Below are positions 17,988-26,356 of a stretch of DNA of 64,000 bases, piece by piece. The notes under the pieces were generated by a model. The model was not told the DNA's origin, ran no database searches, and was given only the letters and a program-made list of their open reading frames with translations. Source of the stretch: Halodurantibacterium daqingensis (GTDB lineage Bacteria > Pseudomonadota > Alphaproteobacteria > Rhodobacterales > Rhodobacteraceae). Both the position numbers and the translations under genes were made by a program. Position 1 is the first letter of the stretch, and the number at the start of each line of letters is the position of its first letter. The stretch covers positions 1-64,000 of the forward strand of contig NZ_JBHTFQ010000011.1 in assembly GCF_042666235.1 (NCBI RefSeq), in the 5' to 3' direction.

Positions 17988-20048
17988 TCAGGAAGGATCG
18001 TGGTGCAGGACGGACAGGAACGCATCGGCGAACCGCTCGGACCGCCTCTCGCCGAGGATCCGCGCCACGGCCGCCGCGTCGGCGGGGCGCAGTTCCGCCA
18101 CCTTGGCAAGCTGCTGCGGCGAACAGCTCAGCGGTTTTTCGGTGCCGTCCGCCCCCCGGATCAGCCCGGCATGCGCCTCGCTCAGCTGGTCATAAAGCGG
18201 GGCCGCGGCACGGCCGGCCAGCTTGCGCCGGATCGGATGCACTTCTTCTGCAGGTGCGCCGCTGATCACCGAAAGGAACGCGGCACCATAGCTTTCCAGC
18301 TTCTTCGCCCCCACCCCGCTGACGCGGGCCATGTCGTCCAGCGTCCGGGGGCGGGTTTCGGCCATCTCGATCAGTGTGCGATCGGTGAAGATCACATAGG
18401 CGGGCACACGTGCCGCTTCGGCCAGGGCGCGGCGCTTGGCCTTGAGCGCCGAGAGAAGCGGCGCATCCTCGTCGCTGACCAGGGCCTTGACGACGGGGCG
18501 GGCGGTGGCCTTTTCGACCGTATCCTCGCGCAGCATGATCTCGGCCTCGCCGCGCAAGATCGGCAGGGCGGCATCGGTCATGCGCAGCGCGCCGTGCCGT
18601 TCCGGATCGGGCCGGATCAGATCGCGCCCCATCATCTGACGGAACACAGCCTGCCAGGCCGGCCGGCCCAGATCACGCCCAACAGCGAAGGTGGGCAAGG
18701 CATCGTGGCCGCGTTCTTTCACCTTTGCGGTAGGATTTCCGGTCAGGATATCGATCAGATGCCCAGTGCCGAACCATTCCCCTGTGCGCAGGATCGCCGA
18801 CAGCGCCTTGCGCACCGGCTGGGTAGCATTGAACAACCGCGCCGGCAGGCGGCACATGTCGCAATTGCCGCAAGGTTCGGGATCTTCGCCGAAATAGCGC
18901 AACAGAACCTGACGCCGGCAACCTGTCGCCTCGGCCAGGCCCAGAAGCGCATTCAGCCGCGCATGATCGGCGGCCTTGCGCTCAGGCGGAGCCAGCCCTT
19001 CATCGACCTGGGCGCGGCGGAGGCGGATATCATCGGGGCCATAAAGGGTCAGCGTGTCCGCGGCCGCACCGTCACGGCCGGCGCGCCCGATTTCCTGGTA
19101 ATATCCTTCGATCGACTTGGGCAGATCGGCATGGGCGACCCAGCGGATATCCGGCTTGTCGATCCCCATGCCGAAGGCCACCGTCGCCACCACGATCAGC
19201 CCGTCCTCCTGCTGAAAGCGCCGCTCGACCGTGCGCCGCTCGATCGGATCCATGCCGCCGTGATAGTGACAGGCGAGATGTCCCGCCTCTTCCAGCGCGC
19301 GCGACAGGGTTTCCGTCTTGGCCCGGGTGGCGCAATAGACGATGCCCGACTGCCCCTTGCGTGCCGCGGCATAGGCCAGGATCTGGCGGCGCGGATTATC
19401 CTTGACGGCGAAGGCCAGATGAATGTTCGGCCGGTCAAATCCGCGCAGGAACACCTGCGGCGGCGCCTCGGGAAACAGGCGGGCGATGATCTCGGCCCGC
19501 GTCTCCTCGTCGGCGGTGGCCGTGAAGGCGGCCAGCGGCACGCCCAGCGCGCGGCGCAGATCTCCGATCCGCAGATAATCCGGACGGAAATCATGGCCCC
19601 ACTGGCTGACACAATGCGCCTCATCCACCGCAATCAGGGTGCAATTGGCCCGGCGCAGCAGCGACAGCGCCCCGGCCGAGGCCAGCCGTTCGGGCGCCAT
19701 GTACAGGATCTTCAGCCGCCCGTCGTCGAGTGCGGCGAAAACCTCCTCGGTTTCCTCGTCAGTATTGCCCGAGGTAAGCGCCCCCGCCTCGACCCCGGCT
19801 TCCCGCAGCGCGCGCACCTGGTCGCGCATCAGCGCGATCAGCGGCGAAATGACCAGCGTTACCCCGTCGCGGCACAGCGCGGGCAGCTGATAGCACAGCG
19901 ACTTGCCGCCCCCCGTGGGCATGATGGCCAGCGTATTCCGGCCCGCCAGCACCGCCTCGACGATTTCGGCCTGGCCGGGACGGAAGCTGGAAAATCCGAA
20001 AACCGAGGCAAGCAGCGCCTGCGGCGTCAGGGGGGTCAGATCATTCAC
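17988..20048 (-). CDS. recQ: ATP-dependent DNA helicase RecQ
   Basis: A 3'-to-5' DNA helicase for recombination and replication-fork repair. The 686-residue protein has Walker A (MPTGGGKSLCYQLPAL), the DEAH-type box (AVDEAHCVSQWGHDFRPDY), helicase motifs V/VI (GRAGRDG), the RecQ-C-terminal zinc cysteines (CGNCDMC), a winged-helix region and one HRDC domain near the C-terminus (LDDMARVSGVGAKKLESYG). The length fits a RecQ slightly longer than the 610-residue E. coli enzyme. It starts with ATG 12 bases after the YggT gene; the ribosome site is weak. Confidence 0.96.
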   Translation of the reverse strand: MNDLTPLTPQALLASVFGFSSFRPGQAEIVEAVLAGRNTLAIMPTGGGKSLCYQLPALCRDGVTLVISPLIALMRDQVRALREAGVEAGALTSGNTDEETEEVFAALDDGRLKILYMAPERLASAGALSLLRRANCTLIAVDEAHCVSQWGHDFRPDYLRIGDLRRALGVPLAAFTATADEETRAEIIARLFPEAPPQVFLRGFDRPNIHLAFAVKDNPRRQILAYAAARKGQSGIVYCATRAKTETLSRALEEAGHLACHYHGGMDPIERRTVERRFQQEDGLIVVATVAFGMGIDKPDIRWVAHADLPKSIEGYYQEIGRAGRDGAAADTLTLYGPDDIRLRRAQVDEGLAPPERKAADHARLNALLGLAEATGCRRQVLLRYFGEDPEPCGNCDMCRLPARLFNATQPVRKALSAILRTGEWFGTGHLIDILTGNPTAKVKERGHDALPTFAVGRDLGRPAWQAVFRQMMGRDLIRPDPERHGALRMTDAALPILRGEAEIMLREDTVEKATARPVVKALVSDEDAPLLSALKAKRRALAEAARVPAYVIFTDRTLIEMAETRPRTLDDMARVSGVGAKKLESYGAAFLSVISGAPAEEVHPIRRKLAGRAAAPLYDQLSEAHAGLIRGADGTEKPLSCSPQQLAKVAELRPADAAAVARILGERRSERFADAFLSVLHHDPS

Positions 20049-20060
20049 GTCGGCATGGGC

Positions 20061-20348
20061 TCAGTAGAACAGCGCGGCGTTGTTCATCAGCACGATGCGC
20101 AGGGCATAGATGCCCAGAAGAACGATCAGCGGCGCAAGATCAAGCCCGCCCATCTGCGGCAGGAAGGCGCGGATCCGGCCGTAGATCGGCTCCAGCAGCC
20201 GGCTCAGCCCGTCCCAGATCTGCGCTACAAGCGGTTGACGCAGGTTGAGCACGTTGAAATTGATCAGCCAGCTCATGATGATGTGGGCGATGATGATGAA
20301 CCACACCACATCAAGGATCATCAGGATGATTTGCAGAAGCGACGTCAT
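20061..20348 (-). CDS. YggT family membrane protein
   Basis: Short 95-residue integral membrane protein with two hydrophobic helices (about residues 5-27 and 70-90) separated by a polar loop (LRQPLVAQIWDGLSRLLEPIYGRIR). The P-x-Y-x-x-I-R-x-x-L-P pattern is typical of YggT. Family members are linked to osmotic stress tolerance, cell division or membrane organisation, but the role is not settled. The start at 20348 is the first ATG that begins at the membrane helix. It is the promoter-proximal gene of yggT-recQ-yaaA. Confidence 0.88.
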   Translation of the reverse strand: MTSLLQIILMILDVVWFIIIAHIIMSWLINFNVLNLRQPLVAQIWDGLSRLLEPIYGRIRAFLPQMGGLDLAPLIVLLGIYALRIVLMNNAALFY

Positions 20349-20478
20349 GAATGTGCCTGTCCCGAAACTGTCGCCCCCAGAGGTATAGGCGCCGCGCCTC
20401 AAGGGCAACCGCCTTCCGTCACGTTTCGCTTGACCTTGCGCCACCCGCACGCGACCCCGGTGCCAAACGGAGACCAAG

Positions 20479-21021
20479 ATGTACCCCATTTTCCGCCTGA
20501 TGAAAGAGGCGCGCCGGGCGCGCCGCATGCCGCCGCTGCCGCTTACGGGAACGCATGTGTCCCATCACATCTGCTGGCCCTGGGATCTTGACCCCTGGAT
20601 CGAGCTGAACAATGGCCGCACGCTGACGCTCTATGACCTCGGGCGGGTGCCCTATGGGCGGCGGATCGGCTTCGAGGCGGCGCTGCGCAAGCAGGGCTGG
20701 GGCATGACGGTCGCCGGCAACTCGCTGCGTTATCGTCGCCGGGTGCGCGCCTTTGACCGGGTCGAGATGCTGACCCGCTGCCTGGGATGGGATCGCCGCT
20801 TCTTCTACATCGAGCAGAGCATGTGGAAAGGTGGCGACTGCACCAGCCACATGCTGTTGCGCAGCGCGGTGACCAGCCGCAACGGCATCGTCCCGCCCGC
20901 CGAAGTGCTGGCGGCGATGGGCCATCCCGAGGAAAGCCCCACCTTGCCCGACTGGGTCACCGCCTGGATCGCTGCCGACGCCACGCGTCCCTGGCCCCCT
21001 GCCCGCCCCGAGGACCTGTGA
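20479..21021 (+). CDS. Hotdog-fold thioesterase family protein (4HBT type)
   Basis: Probable acyl-CoA thioesterase of 180 residues. It shows the hotdog fold pattern of the YbgC/4HBT_2 group: a beta strand rich in aromatics (ICWPWDLDPWIELNNGR), a helix (TLTLYDLGRVPYG), and later strands (SLRYRRRVRAFDRVEML; DRRFFYIEQSMWKGG). The aspartate in WDLDPWIELNNG occupies the place of the usual catalytic acid. Close relatives in Rhodobacterales carry the same N-terminus (MYPIFRLMKE). It has no obvious partner gene; the upstream neighbour is divergent. Confidence 0.8.
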   Translation: MYPIFRLMKEARRARRMPPLPLTGTHVSHHICWPWDLDPWIELNNGRTLTLYDLGRVPYGRRIGFEAALRKQGWGMTVAGNSLRYRRRVRAFDRVEMLTRCLGWDRRFFYIEQSMWKGGDCTSHMLLRSAVTSRNGIVPPAEVLAAMGHPEESPTLPDWVTAWIAADATRPWPPARPEDL

Positions 21022-21037
21022 GCGCCCTGGTGCCGCC

Positions 21038-21108
21038 GAGGCTTTGAGGCTTTGAGGCTTTGAGGCTTTGAGGCTTTGAGGCTTTGAGGCTTTGAGGCTT
21101 TGAGGCTT
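21038..21108. repeat. 8-bp tandem repeat GAGGCTTT, 8.9 copies
   Basis: Eight perfect copies of GAGGCTTT and a seventh-base partial ninth form a 71-bp array starting 17 bp after the thioesterase stop. The unit length is not a multiple of three, and the plus strand gives TGA in every frame within 24 bases; the minus strand is open in all frames. Such arrays change copy number by replication slippage. It is intergenic, so any effect would be on transcript ends or on spacing to the downstream transporter gene. Confidence 0.97.
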
Positions 21109-21508
21109 GAGACATTGAAACGGGCAGGAAGCCGCAAGTGGCTGGATGTCCGAGCACCGGCGGCGCCCAGCCGCATCGGGCAGCAGGCAACCCCGAGGGG
21201 CGCGGCTGTGCCGGCGCCCCATAGGCCACCAGGGGACAGACAGGGATTGCTGGCGGCACCTGTGGGCCTCCTCTCCGTCACGTGCGACAGGCTTTGCCAG
21301 GCACCTGCGCTTGCGCGGACGCCCTGCGCATTCGCAGCGCCCCATGTCGGGCGCGAACCGGTTCATTCCACCGCCTCTTTCGCAGGAGGTTTTTCGGCGG
21401 GGTCCGGGGGCGGGTGATGCTGCCCCCGGTCGGCTTGCGGAACCGCGGCCGGGCTTGCCAAAAACCGCATTTGCCCCTTCTATCGCCGCAGTGGCAAGGG
21501 GCAGGCGC
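21109..21508. other. Gene-free region between the tandem repeat and the MFS gene
   Basis: No supported coding sequence. A perfect inverted repeat, CCGGGGGC/GCCCCCGG, with a 10-base loop lies at 21404-21429, about 80 bp before the transporter start; no T-run follows, so it need not be a terminator. The stretch presumably includes the promoter of the transporter-mepA-esterase operon. Confidence 0.5.
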
Positions 21509-22861
21509 ATGACCGAGCGGAAACGCATCTGGGGCTGGTATTTCTTTGACTGGGCAAACCAGCCGTACAGCACCCTGCTTATGACCTTCATCTTCGCGCC
21601 CTATTTCGCCTCGGCCGTCGCGGCGGATCCGGTGCGGGGCCAGCAGGACTGGGGCACGATGCTGACCGTCACCGGGCTCTGCATCGCGCTTCTGGCCCCG
21701 GTTCTGGGCGCGGTGGCCGACAGTGGCGGCGGGCGGCGCGGCTGGATCCTGCTCTGGTCGGTTTTCTATGTCGGCGGGGCCTTCAGCCTCTGGTGGGCGG
21801 AGCCGGGGATGGAGACGACCTTCTGGATCCTTGTCGCCTTCGGCCTGGGGGTGATCGGGCTTGAATTCGGCATCATCTTCACCAACGCCATCCTGCCCGA
21901 GCTTGGGCCGAGAGAGGCGCTCGGCCGCATCTCGGGCTCGGCCTGGGCATTCGGATATGCCGGGGGCGTGCTGTCGCTGCTGATCGTGCTGGCCTTTCTC
22001 GCCGAAAACGAAACCGGGCATACGCTGATCGGGTTGAAACCGCTGTTCGGCCTTGATCCCGAAGCCCGCGAAGGGACCCGTGCGGTCGGCCCGTTGACGG
22101 CGGCCTGGTATGTCCTGTTCGTGATCCCGTTCTTTCTCTGGGTTCCGCAAGACCGCCGGCAGACAACTCGGCGCCAGCCGATCCAGGCGACACGGGCGGC
22201 ACTGCGCGATCTGGGCGGGACGCTGCGGCGGTTGCCGCGGCAACCCAGCCTCTTTGCCTGGCTTGGATCGTCAATGCTGTTTCGGGACGCGTTGAACGGG
22301 ATCTATGCCTTTGGCGGGATCTATGCCGCCGGGGTGCTTGGCTGGGACATCACGCGGATCGGGCTGTTCGGGATCGTGGCCGCGATCGCCGGCGCGGTCT
22401 TCTGCTGGTTTGGCGGACGCGCGGACAGCCGCTTCGGGCCGATGCCGGTGATCATCGCCTGCATCTGCGCCCTGATCGCCGTCTGTGTCATCGTGGTGCT
22501 GACCGACCGGACCATGGTTCTGGGCATGGCCGTTCCGGCGGGCTCCAGCCTTCCCGACATCGCGTTTTTCCTCTGCGGCGGTGTGATCGGCGCGGCGGGC
22601 GGATCGCTGCAGGCCTCGGGCCGCACGATGATGGTGCGTCAGGCCAACCCGGCCCGGATGACCGAGGCGTTCGGCCTTTATGCCCTTTCGGGCAAGGCCA
22701 CGGCCTTTCTGGCGCCCGCGCTGGTTGCCATGGCGACGATGATCACGAATGATCAGAGATTGGGGGTCGCGCCGCTGATCGTGCTTTTTATTCTCGCGCT
22801 TCTGTTGCTATTCTGGGTTGAACCAGAGGGCGAAAGGATCACGACATGCGCCGCATCCTGA
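21509..22861 (+). CDS. MFS transporter, UMF1/Atg22-like family
   Basis: Inner-membrane secondary transporter of 450 residues with about 12 helices. The N-terminus (WGWYFFDWANQPYSTLLMTFIFAPYF) and the loop GAVADSGGGRRGW match the UMF1 (Atg22-like) group, whose yeast relative exports amino acids from the vacuole. The bacterial substrate is unknown. The start at 21509 opens directly into the conserved W-Y-x-x-D-W segment; longer upstream frames are arginine-rich and not protein-like. The gene overlaps mepA by 16 bases, implying joint transcription. Confidence 0.85.
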   Translation: MTERKRIWGWYFFDWANQPYSTLLMTFIFAPYFASAVAADPVRGQQDWGTMLTVTGLCIALLAPVLGAVADSGGGRRGWILLWSVFYVGGAFSLWWAEPGMETTFWILVAFGLGVIGLEFGIIFTNAILPELGPREALGRISGSAWAFGYAGGVLSLLIVLAFLAENETGHTLIGLKPLFGLDPEAREGTRAVGPLTAAWYVLFVIPFFLWVPQDRRQTTRRQPIQATRAALRDLGGTLRRLPRQPSLFAWLGSSMLFRDALNGIYAFGGIYAAGVLGWDITRIGLFGIVAAIAGAVFCWFGGRADSRFGPMPVIIACICALIAVCVIVVLTDRTMVLGMAVPAGSSLPDIAFFLCGGVIGAAGGSLQASGRTMMVRQANPARMTEAFGLYALSGKATAFLAPALVAMATMITNDQRLGVAPLIVLFILALLLLFWVEPEGERITTCAAS

Positions 22862-23754
22862 CGACGCTGACAAGGGCCGGCCTGTTCGGCGGCGCGCTGG
22901 CCCTTGCCGCGCCGGTCGCGGCGGAACCGCTTGCGAACCAACTGTTCGGCGCGCATCGCACCGCCTCGGCGCATACCCCTGCGGCGATCGGAAGCTATGC
23001 CAAGGGCTGCGCCGCCGGGCTGATGCAACTGCCCGAAAGCGGCCCTTACTGGCAGGCGATGCGCCTGAGCCGCAACCGCAACTGGGGCCACCCCGAAATG
23101 GTGCAGTTCCTGGTGGATCTCAGCTATACCGCAAGCCTTCTGGGCTGGCCGGGGCTTTACATCGGCGACATCAGCCAACCTCGCGGCGGGCCCATGACCT
23201 CGGGCCACTCCAGCCACCAGATCGGTCTTGATGCCGACATCTGGATGTTGCCGCCCCGCCGCCTTGACCTGAGCCGCGCCGAACGTGAACAGATCAGCTC
23301 GATCTCGGTGCGGACGGACGATCAGCGCAGCATCAACCGCAACTGGACGCCGGTTCACCACGAAATCCTGCGCCGCGCCGCCGGTGACCCGCGGGTGGAC
23401 AGGGTCTTTGTCGCTGCGGCCGTCAAGATCGAGATGTGCAGGACCGCAACCGCCGCGGATACGCCCTGGCTGCAGAAGATCCGGCCGATCGAAGGGCACA
23501 ACACCCACTTTCATGTCAGGTTGAAATGTCCTGCCGATTCTGCCAGTTGCGTGACCCAGACCCCAACGGTTGCCGAGCTTTCAAAGAATGGAAATGGCTG
23601 TGACGAGACGCTGCAATGGTGGGTGACCGACTACCTCAATCCCCCGAAGGTCGAACGGCCCGCCACGCCGCCTGCGCCGCGCCCACGCCATCCGCGCGAA
23701 TTCACCATGGCCGATCTGCCGCAGCAATGCTCCGAGGTTGTCTCGTTGCGCTGA
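22846..23754 (+). CDS. mepA: Penicillin-insensitive murein endopeptidase MepA
   Basis: Periplasmic zinc peptidase that cleaves D-Ala-meso-DAP cross-links in peptidoglycan. The 302-residue protein has a signal peptide (AGLFGGALALAAPVAA) and the LAS-family metal motifs: H121-SS-H124 with D129 and D131 in SGHSSHQIGLDADIW, and H218/H221/H223 in EGHNTHFHVR. Cysteine pairs typical of the family are present near the C-terminus. It starts inside the end of the MFS gene and itself overlaps the following esterase-like gene by 28 bases. Confidence 0.95.
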   Translation: MRRILTTLTRAGLFGGALALAAPVAAEPLANQLFGAHRTASAHTPAAIGSYAKGCAAGLMQLPESGPYWQAMRLSRNRNWGHPEMVQFLVDLSYTASLLGWPGLYIGDISQPRGGPMTSGHSSHQIGLDADIWMLPPRRLDLSRAEREQISSISVRTDDQRSINRNWTPVHHEILRRAAGDPRVDRVFVAAAVKIEMCRTATAADTPWLQKIRPIEGHNTHFHVRLKCPADSASCVTQTPTVAELSKNGNGCDETLQWWVTDYLNPPKVERPATPPAPRPRHPREFTMADLPQQCSEVVSLR

Positions 23755-24608
23755 CGCTTGCGGCGCTTCCGGGATGTGGCGTTTCTGCCCAGCGCGAGGC
23801 GATGCTGGTCTCATCGTACAACTGGCCGGCTTCGGACCATGGCTATGGCGGCTTTTCCGGCATTGCGCTGGATGCCGACGGGCGGCGGTTCACGGCGATC
23901 TCCGACCGGGGCGCGATCCTGCGCGGAGAGCTGCTCCGCGGCGACGACGGGCAGATCCGCGCGATCCGGTCCGAACCAGCGCAGATGCTGCGTGGCCCGG
24001 ACGGAGCCGTTCTGCCAAAGGCCGCGCAGGATGCCGAGGGGCTTGCCATCAATGGCGATGGCCGGATCTTCATCTCGTTCGAAGGGGTGCATCGCGTTTT
24101 GCGCTATGACACTTTTGGCGGCACCGCGACCGCCCTGCCGACCCATCCCGATTTCGCGGGCTTCGGGCCGAACAAGTCGCTCGAGTCGCTCGCCGTTGCA
24201 GCCGACGGAACCCTCTACACGTTGCCGGAAGAGCCGGTTGGCCCGCAGGGTTTTCCCGTCTATCGCTTCCGGAACGGGTCGTGGGAGCAGCCGTTTCATA
24301 TCGCCCAGATGGATGGCTTCCTTGCGGTCGAGGCAACCTTCGGTCCCGATGGACGCTTCTATCTTCTGGAACGCGACTTCCGCCTGTTTGGCGGTTTCAC
24401 GAGTCGCGTGCGCCGGTTCGAGATTTCCGATTCCGGCATCGACACGGGCGAGACCCTGTTTCAGTCGCGCCGCGGCCAGCACGACAATCTTGAAGGGCTT
24501 TCGGTCTGGCGTGATCCGGCAGGTGCCATCCGCCTGACACTGATCAGCGACGACAATTTCCTGCCCGTGCAGCGGACAGAGATCGTGGAATACCGACTGA
24601 CGCCGTGA
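23727..24608 (+). CDS. Phytase-like esterase family protein, exported
   Basis: A 293-residue beta-propeller-type protein of the esterase-like activity of phytase family. It begins with a hydrophobic export signal ending in LAALPGC, which may be an atypical lipobox (Pro at -2), so it is periplasmic or a lipoprotein. Family features are YGGFSGIALDADGRRFTAISDRG, split across blades, then LPKAAQDAEGLAI and DNLEGLSVWRDPAGAIRL, with acidic residues likely to bind metal. The start at 23727 lies within the end of mepA. Its substrate is unknown; phytate hydrolysis should not be assumed. Confidence 0.78.
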   Translation: MLRGCLVALTLAALPGCGVSAQREAMLVSSYNWPASDHGYGGFSGIALDADGRRFTAISDRGAILRGELLRGDDGQIRAIRSEPAQMLRGPDGAVLPKAAQDAEGLAINGDGRIFISFEGVHRVLRYDTFGGTATALPTHPDFAGFGPNKSLESLAVAADGTLYTLPEEPVGPQGFPVYRFRNGSWEQPFHIAQMDGFLAVEATFGPDGRFYLLERDFRLFGGFTSRVRRFEISDSGIDTGETLFQSRRGQHDNLEGLSVWRDPAGAIRLTLISDDNFLPVQRTEIVEYRLTP

Positions 24609-25424
24609 ACATGCGGCGAGGCTAGGATGGTGCGCATCCCCGGGGCTGCGCAGGCCGCGGGGTGCCCATCCCGGCTCGCCGGCAATCCTGCGATCGCGGA
24701 CAGCCGGCAGGTGCGCCATTCGCTGCGCCAGCAGATCGTCCGCGACCGCAACCCGCCGGCGCTGATTCCTCAAAGGCGCCGGATCGTAAAGCCCAAACAT
24801 GCGCCTCCAAGGCAGCTGCGGAGAAGAGAACGTTCGGCACCTGTCGCGACACCCAGAACCCCCCGCACGCCCTTCCCCGAGAGGACCATGATCTCGCCCG
24901 GTTGCGGCACTGGACGCTTGGCCGCGTTTTCCCGCGCGGCATCCCGGCAGGCCTTCACCGGGGCAGTGCCCGACTTTCGAAGCCACGCAGAACCAGACGG
25001 CGGCGTCTCCCTGTCCGGATCAGCCTTCGCCAGGCTGTCCTGGGCACACCGCCCTGACATTGCCGTCCGTCATGAAGAACCGCGGCGGGCGCCCTCTCGC
25101 GTCGTGGGAACCAGATGTTCCGCCCGTTGTCAGTGCCCCCTCTCCGCCGTCCCGTTCACGCGCCGAGCGTTCCCCGATACCTCGGCCTTTCGCGTGCATC
25201 CCCACGCAGCTTGCATCCGCCCTCCGCCGTGCAGCGACGCACGGCGCGGGCGCCGGCCGGTGCACCAGGGCTTTCCTGCACGCTCCATCCTGTGCGGGTG
25301 AATCACCCCGCAGGTTGGGCTGGCGCTTGCCGCGGTGGGGCTGCAGCGATAAAAGCCCTCATCCCGCGCCCCGCGCGGCACATCGCCATCAAGTTTCCGC
25401 AACCTTGTCAAAACGGACCCTCAC
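24609..25424. other. 816-bp region without a recognisable gene
   Basis: Open frames on both strands here are rich in Arg, Pro and Ala and resemble no protein I know. Two structured spots are visible. One is a perfect 8-bp inverted repeat, CGCCGTGC/GCACGGCG with a 6-base loop, at 25225-25246. The other is a hairpin at 25293-25312 (TGCGGGTG, three-base loop, CACCCCGCA, one bulge) about 110 bp before the downstream transporter. The second could belong to a 5' leader. I see no transposase remnant, tRNA or known riboswitch consensus. Confidence 0.5.
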
Positions 25425-26048
25425 GTGACCCGCGCACATCTTCCCGGCATTCTTGCCATGGCTGCCATCGTCGTGGCCTCGAACATCCTTGTCCAGTTCC
25501 TGTTCGGGCAATGGCTCACCTGGGGGGCCTTCACCTATCCGGTTGCCTTTCTGGTGACCGATGTGATGAATCGCGTCCACGGACCTCGGGCCGCACGGCA
25601 GGTGGTGCTGGCGGGCTTTGCGATCGGCGTGCTCTGCTCACTGATCGGCACGCAGATCATCGGGGAATACGGCCCGCTCGTCACCTGGCGCATCGCCATC
25701 GGCTCGGGGCTGGCCTTCCTGACGGCACAGCTTCTGGATGTCGTTGTGTTCGACCAGCTGCGCGCCGGACGCTGGTGGCGCGCACCGCTTGCCTCGACGC
25801 TGATCGGAAGCTCTGCCGACACTGCCCTTTTTTTCAGCATCGCCTTTTCTTCCGCCCTTGCCTTCATCGAGCCGGCCAACGACGTGTCCTGGGCCGCAGA
25901 ACCGCTTCCGCTGATCGGTTTTGGCCCGATCGTGCCGCTTTGGGTGTCGCTGGCCCTTGCAGACTGGCTGGTCAAGCTGGGGCTGGCCCTTCTGGCCCTG
26001 ATGCCCTTCCGCATCATCGTCCGACGGCTTGCTAAAAATCGTGGATAA
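25425..26048 (+). CDS. VUT family protein, queuosine precursor transporter (YhhQ-like)
   Basis: Integral membrane transporter of 207 residues with about six helices, of the vitamin-uptake-like (former DUF165) family; the E. coli member YhhQ imports the queuosine precursors preQ0/preQ1. Family signatures are ASNILVQF, WGAFTYPVAFLVTDVMNRVHGP and the acidic FDQLRAG segment. It starts with GTG at 25425. No queuosine biosynthesis gene is adjacent. The last codons run into the upstream region of the candidate 6S RNA. Confidence 0.88.
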   Translation: MTRAHLPGILAMAAIVVASNILVQFLFGQWLTWGAFTYPVAFLVTDVMNRVHGPRAARQVVLAGFAIGVLCSLIGTQIIGEYGPLVTWRIAIGSGLAFLTAQLLDVVVFDQLRAGRWWRAPLASTLIGSSADTALFFSIAFSSALAFIEPANDVSWAAEPLPLIGFGPIVPLWVSLALADWLVKLGLALLALMPFRIIVRRLAKNRG

Positions 26049-26102
26049 AATCACTTGCCAAAGGCGAAATCTGTGCCACCCTTCCCTTAGTGAAACCCAT
26101 TT

Positions 26103-26244
26103 GAAAGGAGGTGGTCCAGTGTCGAGAGTGATATTGGAGAGAGGTGTCAGAACAGTCAGGAGTCATGTCGCCTGAGGGCAGCCCCGAGGGCAGTGTCGCC
26201 TGATTGGGCTCAGGTCTCTAACTGGCCCATCTCCTGGAACTCGG
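26103..26244 (+). ncRNA. ssrS: Candidate 6S RNA
   Basis: A structured intergenic element that fits 6S RNA, which binds the housekeeping RNA polymerase holoenzyme in stationary phase. Its ends form a closing stem: 26107-26120 (GGAGGTGGTCCAGT) pairs with 26221-26234 (ACTGGCCCATCTCC), 13 of 14 positions counting one G-U. The 5' strand continues with CCAGT, then GAG, then GATATT, in the order seen in E. coli 6S. The 3' strand has GGGCTCAGG and CATCTC like the E. coli 3' half. A small hairpin at 26199-26214 (CCTGA/TCAGG) matches the hairpin expected in the 3' side of the central bubble. A strong terminator follows directly. The exact ends are approximate. Confidence 0.68.
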
Positions 26245-26276
26245 AGGGTCGCCCCCAGCGGGCGACCCTTTCTTTT
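26245..26276 (+). terminator. Rho-independent terminator of the candidate 6S RNA unit
   Basis: A perfect 10-bp stem, AGGGTCGCCC/GGGCGACCCT, with loop CCAGC, followed by TTCTTTT. The T-run is on the right, so it ends a plus-strand transcript. This sets the strand of the structured RNA just upstream and separates it from arfB 80 bp further on. Confidence 0.93.
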
Positions 26277-26356
26277 GCGCCCCGGCTGCCGCGCCGCAAG
26301 CCCCCGTCCCACTGCGCCACCTTTCGCTTGCTCCGCAGCTGCGCTAGCGTGACGAC

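Noticed and set aside
21038..21300. Minus-strand frames giving Lys-Ala-Ser-Lys-Pro-Gln-Ser-Leu repeats
   Set aside because: The repeat peptide is simply the stop-free reverse reading of the 8-bp DNA repeat.
24609..24986. A minus-strand frame overlapping the end of the esterase-like gene, with a stretch beginning MFGLYDPAPL
   Set aside because: No ribosome site or family resemblance was found, and it runs antisense into a well-supported gene.
25293..25424. A known preQ1 riboswitch before the VUT transporter
   Set aside because: I could not align the A-rich tail and pseudoknot of any preQ1 class, so it is kept only as an unassigned leader candidate.
26221..26240. 6S RNA on the minus strand
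   Set aside because: The minus strand also resembles the E. coli 5' half (GGGCCAG..CCTGAGCC) because the molecule is nearly self-complementary, but the terminator T-run and the GATATT element place it on the plus strand.
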